Shown: piece after piece, positions 1 through 5,662 of the stretch
Position numbering within the stretch: position 1 is the stretch's first letter
Layout: every line of letters starts with the position of its first letter
NCBI GenBank assembly: GCA_030635045.1
Contig: DAOVZP010000132.1
Span: 1-5,662, forward strand
Length of the DNA: 5,662 nucleotides
Reading direction: 5' to 3'
Source of the DNA: Bacteroidota bacterium
GTDB lineage: Bacteria; Bacteroidota; Bacteroidia; Bacteroidales; B18-G4
The notes under the pieces: model-generated
Told to the model about the DNA's origin: nothing
Databases searched by the model: none
The model's input: only the letters and a program-made list of their open reading frames with translations
Program-made: the position numbers and the translations under genes

Positions 1-3000
1 GTCATTGTTCTCCGGTAGCCATGTCCGTCCCTGGATGGAAAGAGGCATACCAACCCACATCATGGTTGAGTAAATAATTGGCTCATAAACAGGAGCTGGT
101 GGAGGTGCAGGCTGTAAGGTGTCATAAATATGCGGTGCTTTTAACAGATAAGCACAGGCATCATAGGCCGGGAATTCATACCTCAGGGTAACACTGGTTG
201 TTGGGTATACCTTGGTGGTATGATTCATAATATAAACGTAGTGCATTCCCCCAAACAGTGGATTTCCGAAGAAGGAAAATTGATTTGGGGTTGGGTTGAA
301 CAACATATCACGGCCGTTTTCACCAACCAGGAATGAGTTTTCTCCGAACACAACATTCAGTCTTTCGCCTGTTTCAATGTTGATCGCATATCCCGGGAAC
401 CAGCCAAATCCGGTTTCTGAAATATAGTTAGGATCGTTGGGATCGGTGCTTGCACCACTTCCTGCCGGGGCAGGATTTCCGTCTTTATCGACGGATTGTG
501 CTGCTCTGAGGTCGAAGCGGTCAACGCCGCCCTCTGTAAGAGTATTGTCGGCACACATTTCAAGGATCATCGAACGCGACCACTTTGTTTTGTCAGCAGT
601 AAGCACAATGTCAACACTTGCAATGTCTCCCATCGGACTCTGGGTCTTTGAAAGACTGTTATACGCCGGTCCGACATCACTTTGGTCATCATGGGCAACC
701 ATGACATAAGGTGCCCACATACCCAATGCGATCTTTTCAAATGCGGCATCCGGGTCAAATGCGTTTGGCATGTTCCAGTCATTGAATTTGGAGTTTCCCT
801 GATCCTGATATGTACCGGAACGGATCCAGTTGGCAGGACTTGACGGAAGGTCTGTGTCCTCTACGCCACCAACCCACCTTTGGCTACTATCAGCATAGGA
901 AGTAGAAGATGTAATCAGGCCGTTATTCACTGAAATACTGTCACCCGGATAACCAGGTTGGTTAATTTGTACAGAAAGGCCAAGGTCGAGGAATAATTGC
1001 TCGTAATTGTAATTGAGATCTTTATCAGCAGTGTACACTTCACCGGACAGGATATTGGTGAGTTGCCACATCGCTGAGTCGATCTCGGTAGTATCACCAC
1101 TTTTATAAACCACGTCAGTGAATTCAAGTTTATATTCTGCATTGATCACATTCAGCGGATCGATCACTTTAACATTGAGTGGTCCGCGGCCATATTTATA
1201 GACTGCTTCATAAGCGATAGGATAGTCCGGCCCACCCATTATATTCAATGAATCGGCAGCAGGCTTACTCAGGATCTCAGCAATAGTTTCTTCTGTAAGA
1301 TCTATGATCATACCACCATTACCATTACCTTCAATCCTGGTAATTTGTGGCCCTTCGCCGTATTCAGAATTCAGAATGATACCATTAACAGTTGGATGAG
1401 GAATAGCAGTGTATGTTTTGATATTCAAACGGCCGGCAAGGTAAGTCTTCTTCTGTCCAAGCAAGCCATTCAACACGGCAGGCTCCTGGGTGTACGGCAT
1501 GTATTCATTGTATGAATATGCAATTACAGTGTAATAGTATTGTTTGAAGTTGGTAAGCGAACGGTTTGTAGTACCAAATTTATCTTCAGTGATCTTAAAG
1601 GAATGAACGATTCCATTATCACCGCCTTCAACCTCCATTACAGGAACGTTGCCTCCGATGGCTTTGTCGAAATAGTAGTTGACAAGGTCGGTTACGCCAT
1701 TCTTAATATCATACTGCGCAATAAGCCTGACCTGATCCGCATCCTTTCTACTTTCAAGGGTTACGGCTGCGTTGGCAAGCTGGTAGATCTGGTATCCTTC
1801 AAAGGCATATATTGAGTCAGACCGTTCACCTGTTTCAGTGCCAGGAAGTGGCTGGGTGATGGTATTGTCATACTCAGCATATTCTTCGAGGTAGTTATTT
1901 GATGTTTTAGAATTAGAGATATAAATGATAAGTTCTTGGTTCAGTTCAACGATGCTTAAGTCCGGAGCAGTTGGTCCGTCAAGTACCTTGAAGCAATTAT
2001 CAAAAAGCTTCTGGCATTTATCATCAACAGTACGCAGCAATTCAACAGATGCCCAGGGGCCACCTGATGTGGCGCGTGCCCACGGAATACCAACGGTAAT
2101 GTAATTTACGGCACCGGGTTCAAGGGTAAAAGGACCGGCTGACTGCATAAAACGCCTGTCGTAAGGGTTATTGTCAGAAGTTTCTTCATTCCACCAAACA
2201 CCGTTCTGGTTAAATCCGCCATTAGGTGGAGTACCTTGTGTACCCCAGTTACAGGGGTCAGAATCGTCAGGGAACATAAAGTCACATTCAGGACCAACGG
2301 CACCTGAATTAATGTGACCGTTTCCACCATAGAGCATACGGGTATTATCTTTCCAGAATCCTCTGAGATAATTGTAATATTCAGGTGCAATGCTCGGGCC
2401 ACCCTGTGGGCCGCCGGAGTTATTATGATAAACGAAACGGCGCATACCGAAACGTTCATCATCTACGATAAGGTTTCCAAAGTTAACACCATTGATGGCC
2501 ATTGGATCCCATTCGAACGGGGAATTCAGGATGGAGCAATCACCTGTAAATGCAGGGTTGTCGCGACCGTCAGGGTCAATGTAAGGACCCTGGAAGAAGT
2601 CAACACCAATAGCAGGTGGCTGGTCACCATATGCTTCGGGCTCTCCTGAACCATCAATAGAAACACCATTATAACAATAACCAAGTCCCCTGCTTACATC
2701 ACAACCAACATAGTCGTCCCATGCATAACCCAGGTCAGCATCAACCCAGGGGCTGAAATATGTATTTGTAAGGGTGAATGTGGAGCGGTTGATGATCTCG
2801 TAGGTGTAGAATGTCATATTGTTGATCTCATCATTGGTTGCAAAGGCAAAAGCCTGTGCACGGATCTCCAAACCAATGGAGGCTCCCTGTGTTTCAGAAT
2901 GGAAATTACCTTTGTCATTGAATATCCACCATAAAGTCTGGTCACCTTTCAGCACCTGGTCAACAAGGATACTTCCCGACACTGTGCCCATGAGTGATTC

Positions 3001-3720
3001 CTCCATGGTCACCTGGGGAGCATAATTCGGGTCACCGGCATAATTAAGCGGGCAGAGTTCATTGGTAACGTCATAATAGGGATAATCACCCTGGTCGGGG
3101 TTAAAATCTCCATCGCCATCCGTATCGAAGAAAGGAGCAAGGTAATAGCTTTGGTTTTTTGCAACATCTCCATGTGCAGGATAGTCACGAATCGACTGCG
3201 GGATGCTGTAGTCCGGATATTCCAACGCCCTGTTGTCGCTATTCCACCAGGCGAGGTATTCATTTATCTCAGCACGGGTAATCACATAATGTTGATCAAA
3301 TTTGGCGCAGGTAGACTCATCAACAGAGGCTGTTCCATCGATAGTCAGTGGCCCCGGCCAGTAGTCATTACCTGACTGGCGATACCTGACCGCAGCAAGT
3401 TTCAACTGGTTGTTGATATCAAGTCCACCGATCCACAATGATCCGGAAAACAAGGATGTGGCTGTTCCGGCTTTCGGAATAAAATACTGTGCTCCGATAC
3501 CACCCGGGAGATCCCACCACATGTCACCACCGGTATTGATCCGCACACGGGCATTGTTTATATCAAGGAATCGAAAGCCTGATGCCGCAGCACACCCGGC
3601 AGTAGTTTCCTTTATGGTCTGCGAACTTTTTCCATCTCCCTTATATTCCTCGGCATATGCACCCTGAACCAGCGTTATGCAGAGTATAGCAATAAATAAA
3701 TGGCGAAATATATTTTTCAT
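1..3720 (-). CDS. Very large exported beta-rich protein, probable T9SS-type surface protein (3' end outside window)
   Basis: A single frame of 1,240 codons runs from ATG 3720 to position 1 with no stop, so the C-terminus is missing. Residues 1-23 are a Sec signal peptide (MKNIFRHLFIAILC ... AYA, then EEY). Order of recognisable parts: conserved block at 53-125 (GGDMWWDLPGG, LWIGGLD, WPGPL); Asp-rich loop at 199-212; WWIFNDKGNFHSE at 264-276; WVDADLGYAWDDYVGCDVSR at 325-344, followed by GVDFFQGPYID at about 372-382; fibronectin-III-like stretch at about 581-740; IEGNGNGG at 796-803; PLNVKVIDPLNV at 847-858; WFPGYAINIETGERL at 1107-1121 and VGENGRDM at 1132-1139; Pro-rich linker PAPPPAP at 1204-1210. 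The composition is aromatic-, Asn-, Gly- and Asp-rich, typical of extracellular beta proteins. These blocks match, from memory, long Bacteroidota proteins annotated only as T9SS sorting-domain proteins; I know no function. I saw no protease, glycosidase or other catalytic motif. It probably shares an operon with the upstream receptor. The start could instead be ATG 3747 or 3762, both in frame. Confidence 0.9.
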   Translation of the reverse strand, partial: MKNIFRHLFIAILCITLVQGAYAEEYKGDGKSSQTIKETTAGCAAASGFRFLDINNARVRINTGGDMWWDLPGGIGAQYFIPKAGTATSLFSGSLWIGGLDINNQLKLAAVRYRQSGNDYWPGPLTIDGTASVDESTCAKFDQHYVITRAEINEYLAWWNSDNRALEYPDYSIPQSIRDYPAHGDVAKNQSYYLAPFFDTDGDGDFNPDQGDYPYYDVTNELCPLNYAGDPNYAPQVTMEESLMGTVSGSILVDQVLKGDQTLWWIFNDKGNFHSETQGASIGLEIRAQAFAFATNDEINNMTFYTYEIINRSTFTLTNTYFSPWVDADLGYAWDDYVGCDVSRGLGYCYNGVSIDGSGEPEAYGDQPPAIGVDFFQGPYIDPDGRDNPAFTGDCSILNSPFEWDPMAINGVNFGNLIVDDERFGMRRFVYHNNSGGPQGGPSIAPEYYNYLRGFWKDNTRMLYGGNGHINSGAVGPECDFMFPDDSDPCNWGTQGTPPNGGFNQNGVWWNEETSDNNPYDRRFMQSAGPFTLEPGAVNYITVGIPWARATSGGPWASVELLRTVDDKCQKLFDNCFKVLDGPTAPDLSIVELNQELIIYISNSKTSNNYLEEYAEYDNTITQPLPGTETGERSDSIYAFEGYQIYQLANAAVTLESRKDADQVRLIAQYDIKNGVTDLVNYYFDKAIGGNVPVMEVEGGDNGIVHSFKITEDKFGTTNRSLTNFKQYYYTVIAYSYNEYMPYTQEPAVLNGLLGQKKTYLAGRLNIKTYTAIPHPTVNGIILNSEYGEGPQITRIEGNGNGGMIIDLTEETIAEILSKPAADSLNIMGGPDYPIAYEAVYKYGRGPLNVKVIDPLNVINAEYKLEFTDVVYKSGDTTEIDSAMWQLTNILSGEVYTADKDLNYNYEQLFLDLGLSVQINQPGYPGDSISVNNGLITSSTSYADSSQRWVGGVEDTDLPSSPANWIRSGTYQDQGNSKFNDWNMPNAFDPDAAFEKIALGMWAPYVMVAHDDQSDVGPAYNSLSKTQSPMGDIASVDIVLTADKTKWSRSMILEMCADNTLTEGGVDRFDLRAAQSVDKDGNPAPAGSGASTDPNDPNYISETGFGWFPGYAINIETGERLNVVFGENSFLVGENGRDMLFNPTPNQFSFFGNPLFGGMHYVYIMNHTTKVYPTTSVTLRYEFPAYDACAYLLKAPHIYDTLQPAPPPAPVYEPIIYSTMMWVGMPLSIQGRTWLPENND
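304..402 (-). other. Late conserved block (WFPGYAINIETGERL ... VGENGRDM) of the giant protein
   Basis: Residues 1107-1139 carry WFPGYAINIETGERLNVVFG followed by ENSFLVGENGRDM. This lies in a region that opens with VDIVLTADKTKWSRSMILEM at about 1037-1056 and contains LRAAQSVDKDGNPAP at about 1071-1085. I recall similar sentences near the C-terminal third of other long Bacteroidota T9SS proteins. No catalytic signature is evident. Confidence 0.5.
1501..1980 (-). other. Fibronectin type III-like stretch of the giant protein
   Basis: Residues 581-740 start with GPTAPDLSIVELNQELIIYI, include FEGYQIYQLANA at 640-651, and end with a Tyr-rich strand, KQYYYTVIAYSYNEY, at 726-740. The P-x-x-P-x-L opening, the central GYxIY strand and the closing YYYTVIAY strand are the usual marks of fibronectin type III folds. 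At 160 residues it is longer than one standard domain (about 90), so it is either one domain with a long insertion or a divergent pair. The role is probably structural spacing or adhesion. Confidence 0.5.
2575..2748 (-). other. YVGCD / VDFFQGP conserved block of the giant protein
   Basis: Residues 325-382 contain WVDADLGYAWDDYVGCDVSR, then GLGYCYNG, a short acidic Gly/Pro stretch, and AIGVDFFQGPYIDPDG at about 370-385. Two cysteines, 340 and 349, lie nine residues apart and could form a disulfide after export. The many Asp residues next to aromatics resemble a metal- or ligand-binding surface. I recall this block as one of the most constant parts of this family, but no activity is assigned to it as far as I know. 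Confidence 0.5.
3085..3126 (-). other. Asp-rich, calcium-type loop in the giant protein
   Basis: Residues 199-212 read DTDGDGDFNPDQGD. Asp 199, 201 and 203 followed by Gly 204 match the DxDxDG core of EF-hand, dockerin and thrombospondin type 3 calcium loops. The acidic residue expected at loop position 12 is Gln here, with Asp at positions 11 and 14, so it is closer to a thrombospondin type 3-like loop than a canonical EF-hand. It is a single copy. Calcium binding is inferred, not shown. Confidence 0.55.
3346..3564 (-). other. N-terminal conserved block of the giant protein
   Basis: Residues 53-125 carry DINNARVRINTGGDMWWDLP, then a segment ending IPKAGTATSLFSGSLWIGGL, then AAVRYRQSGNDYWPGPL. 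The Trp- and Gly-rich spacing looks like a folded beta domain directly after the signal peptide. I recognise this pattern from the N-termini of many uncharacterised long Bacteroidota secreted proteins, but know no domain function. The family match is from memory, not a search. Confidence 0.6.
3652..3720 (-). other. Sec signal peptide of the giant protein
   Basis: Residues 1-23 have a short basic n-region (MKNIFRH), a hydrophobic core (LFIAILCITLV) and a c-region ending in A-Y-A, a good signal peptidase I site, with EEYKG following. The Cys at residue 14 lies inside the hydrophobic core and is preceded by A-I-L, which is not a lipobox, so a lipoprotein is unlikely. The signal peptide supports 3720 as the start, although in-frame upstream ATGs would only lengthen the n-region. 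Confidence 0.85.
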
Positions 3721-3778
3721 GGTTGCTGTATTATTTTTAGTTTTCATTTTTAAGGCGTTCATCCTGCTTATCTCTCGC
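3721..3778 (-). other. Short intergenic junction between receptor and giant protein
   Basis: Fifty-eight bases separate the receptor stop from ATG 3720. I see no inverted repeat followed by a T run, and no -33/-7 Bacteroidota-type promoter (TTTG / TAnnTTTG). The minus-strand bases just before ATG 3720 are A-rich (aaaatgaaaactaaaaataa), which suits translation starts in Bacteroidota. Two further in-frame ATGs lie inside the junction at 3762 and 3747. Co-transcription of the two genes is the simplest reading. Confidence 0.6.
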
Positions 3779-5662
3779 TTAGAAGTTAAATATCACACCA
3801 AAATGGATCGTCCTGGGACTACTGTAATGCCATGGACGGTCGACGAAGATCGCGTAAAGATCACGATATGATTGCGGATCGAGCTGTTCATTGATCTCAC
3901 GTTGCCATTCAGGCGCAGCAAGGTAGCCATCATCATCAGGGTTCCCGGTAGCCGGGTACACTTGTATGACATTTTGAGTATTGAGAACGTTATTGATGGA
4001 GAAATATATATTCAGGTTTCCTAGTCTTGGGTTGTCACCTTTGCCCATGGTAAGCGGAATGTCTTTGTCAATACGGATATCCATACGGAACTGCCATGGC
4101 AGGCGGGATCCGAAGTAAGTACCCTGAAGAAGCCTTGTTCCACCACCGACCTGGCTGTATATATTACGTGACCTGGTATATGGTGTACCTGATCCACCGG
4201 TAAGGGTCATTGACAGCCCCATACTGTTCAGTAACTGCACAGGGGCTTTGCCTTTCTTTTCACGCTTAATGGTCGGACCGTTATAATCAGCTCCTCTGCC
4301 ATACCTGTAGTCTAAGAATACATTAAAGCTGTGACGACGGTCCCATGCAAGCGGGAAGGTCGTTCTCAGGTTCGGCAAACCGGAAGAAACAAGCGCAGCG
4401 GCAGTAGTTGTACTGGAACCAGTTCCATTTGCAAACTGCAAAGTATAATAAGCGCTGATCCTGGCGTTGTTTGTCCTCCTGAGGTCGTACTGGATTGTCA
4501 TCCCCTTAACAGTTCCGAAGTCAATGTTATTATAAGATGTATAATCTTTCGGATATGCGCCGTTAAAACGATAGATCTGTATCATATCCCTCATTTCCCT
4601 GTAGAAAGCTACAAACTTCAAGGATGAAGTAGGTGAAAGTTTCTGCTGGAAACCAAGCTCGTAGTCGATGGTCTTTGAGGGTTTCAGGTTAGGATTGTTA
4701 ATCGTTCCTCCAATATTATCAAAGTAATAATATACCCTTGGATCGGAAAAGAAGTTTGATGTAGGACGCTGTGTCAGCACATCATAATGTGCAAAGAACA
4801 GGGCAACATCGGAGATCGGAAATGAGAAGGAGATCCTGGGCATTACATTGATCTGTGGATTATAATCCTCAAATGATTGCATTGGTGGTTTTGTGAGGCT
4901 TGCATCAACCAGGTAGGGTGAAACACCTGAACCCACATTCAATATATTGGGGTCCTGGATCTCTGTACCCTCGGCATTATACCATGTGTTCTCGTCACGG
5001 TATCCTGTGATCCTTGTGGGGTTGTTTACATTGTCAACATAAACAATGTAGTCAGAACCCATATTGCCTGGATGATCAGCTGCTTGTCCACCAACACTTG
5101 AAACCTCGTTCACGGACCTGGCCGGGTACAGAAGGTACGGATCTTTCAGTACCATCTGGTTAGCATCAAAGCGGTCAACACGTATACCTATGTTGAAGAT
5201 CAAATCCTTGAAAGTAAATTTATCCTGGATAAACCCTGCCATGTAAATAGGTTCGGCAGCGGCTATGGCACGTGTAAAGTTACCATCATCATCCGTTTGA
5301 GTGAAGAAATCCTCAAAGCTGGGCTTACTCTTCAATTTGTTACCTTCATAATCATAACCGATGGCGGTAACATACCAGTTGCCATCATTGAGAAGCTCAT
5401 CCGGGCTGAACATGCCAATGTCGAATAGTTCTTCTCCTACGGATATAGTATGTGATACGTTGTTCTCGTCGAAATATTGAATGCTGTTTGAATTATAGTC
5501 GTATGACTGGATGATGATGAAATCAGTTCCATCAACGCTAAGTCCCAGCCTTTTTCTCAGGTTCATGTCGAAAACACGCTGTGAGGCGGCATCATATCTT
5601 CTTTTGTATTCGATTGTATCCTGAAATACTCCATCTCTGTAAATAAACTCAGGATTGTCAAC
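3779..5662 (-). CDS. TonB-dependent outer-membrane receptor, C-terminal barrel part (5' end outside window)
   Basis: This is the C-terminal 627 codons of a TonB-dependent receptor, an outer-membrane beta-barrel that imports a ligand using energy from TonB-ExbB-ExbD. The frame is open from the window edge (first codons read VDNPEFIYRDGVFQDT) to a TAA at 3781-3779. The ATG at 5566 is therefore internal, since sense codons precede it without a stop. Barrel evidence, counting from the first visible codon: GFIQDKFTFKDLIFNIGIRV at about 143-162, NPNLKPSKTIDYELGFQQKL at 323-342, AWDRRHSFNVFLDYRYG at 439-455, LPWQFRMDIRIDKDI at 521-535, and YFSINNVLNTQNVIQVYPAT at 553-572. The protein ends in a strand, TIHFGVIFNF, with a terminal Phe as required for BAM-assembled barrels. 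Signal peptide, TonB box and plug are upstream of the window; full family members are usually 900 or more residues. The ligand cannot be told. It is not evidently a SusC, because the next gene is not a SusD. The family call is secure; the substrate is unknown. Confidence 0.95.
   Translation of the reverse strand, partial: VDNPEFIYRDGVFQDTIEYKRRYDAASQRVFDMNLRKRLGLSVDGTDFIIIQSYDYNSNSIQYFDENNVSHTISVGEELFDIGMFSPDELLNDGNWYVTAIGYDYEGNKLKSKPSFEDFFTQTDDDGNFTRAIAAAEPIYMAGFIQDKFTFKDLIFNIGIRVDRFDANQMVLKDPYLLYPARSVNEVSSVGGQAADHPGNMGSDYIVYVDNVNNPTRITGYRDENTWYNAEGTEIQDPNILNVGSGVSPYLVDASLTKPPMQSFEDYNPQINVMPRISFSFPISDVALFFAHYDVLTQRPTSNFFSDPRVYYYFDNIGGTINNPNLKPSKTIDYELGFQQKLSPTSSLKFVAFYREMRDMIQIYRFNGAYPKDYTSYNNIDFGTVKGMTIQYDLRRTNNARISAYYTLQFANGTGSSTTTAAALVSSGLPNLRTTFPLAWDRRHSFNVFLDYRYGRGADYNGPTIKREKKGKAPVQLLNSMGLSMTLTGGSGTPYTRSRNIYSQVGGGTRLLQGTYFGSRLPWQFRMDIRIDKDIPLTMGKGDNPRLGNLNIYFSINNVLNTQNVIQVYPATGNPDDDGYLAAPEWQREINEQLDPQSYRDLYAIFVDRPWHYSSPRTIHFGVIFNF

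Noticed and set aside
1..60. T9SS C-terminal sorting domain
   Set aside because: The last visible residues (WVGMPLSIQGRTWLPENND) are not a sorting domain. If one exists it is beyond position 1, so it is stated only as an expectation.
1311..1330. Short ACCATT-type repeat
   Set aside because: It encodes the IEGNGNGGM loop in frame and is only about three imperfect units, so it is a codon-level coincidence and not a functional DNA repeat.
357..3263. Small minus-strand frames at 357-563, 567-782, 927-1142, 2106-2462 and 3009-3263
   Set aside because: Each overlaps the 1,240-codon gene in a different frame. The long frame reads through all of them as coherent protein.
1..3720. SusD-like lipoprotein partner of a SusC receptor
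   Set aside because: No lipobox: Cys 14 sits in the hydrophobic core after A-I-L, and Cys 43 is well past the cleavage site. The protein is over 1,240 residues and beta-rich, unlike the roughly 500-residue helical SusD family.
3721..3778. Terminator or internal promoter between the two genes
   Set aside because: No stem-loop with a T run and no recognisable Bacteroidota promoter pair could be found in the 58 bases.
3677..3871. Plus-strand frame of 64 codons spanning the gene junction, with a hydrophobic stretch (FFMVAVLFLVFIFKAFILLI)
   Set aside because: It looks like a small membrane protein, but the hydrophobic run is the reverse complement of the A-rich leader and signal-peptide region. 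There is no independent start signal or family support.
437..4627. Plus-strand open frames (for example 437-709, 1540-1815, 2314-2649, 2819-3025, 3151-3375, 3410-3667, 4331-4627)
   Set aside because: All lie opposite the two continuous minus-strand genes, show no family motifs, and have low-complexity or implausible compositions. They are antisense shadows.

Overview
The window is almost entirely coding on the minus strand. It holds parts of two adjacent genes, and both run off the window. Everything points to a member of the phylum Bacteroidota (or a close Fibrobacterota-Chlorobiota-Bacteroidota relative). The upstream gene is a TonB-dependent outer-membrane receptor of the kind abundant there. 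The downstream gene is a very large exported beta-rich protein whose sequence blocks resemble type IX-secretion (T9SS)-type surface proteins of that phylum. Base composition is moderate by eye (not counted), and neither start has a strong Shine-Dalgarno sequence, which is usual for the phylum.

Layout, read right to left along the minus strand. (1) Positions 5662-3779 are the C-terminal 627 codons of the TonB-dependent receptor. The frame is open to the window edge, so the methionine at 5566 is internal and the signal peptide, any carboxypeptidase-like domain and most or all of the plug lie outside. (2) Positions 3778-3721 are a 58-base junction without a visible terminator or promoter. (3) Positions 3720-1 are one uninterrupted frame of 1,240 codons. 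It begins with a clear Sec signal peptide and has no stop before the window ends. I translated it in full by hand. It contains an N-terminal conserved block (GGDMWWDLPGG ... LWIGGLD ... WPGPL), an Asp-rich Ca2+-type loop, a YVGCDVSRGLGY block, a fibronectin-III-like middle, and a late conserved block (WFPGYAINIETGERL ... VGENGRDM). No enzyme signature was found.

The close spacing and shared orientation suggest one operon: a TonB-energised outer-membrane channel plus a giant surface or secreted partner. From memory of similar Bacteroidota loci, the giant protein should continue to a C-terminal T9SS sorting domain beyond position 1, and a PorV/PorQ-type outer-membrane protein may follow. Neither is visible here. 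The most interesting item is the giant protein, which belongs to a recognisable family with no function I can name. I see no RNA gene, mobile element, CRISPR array or substantial repeat.
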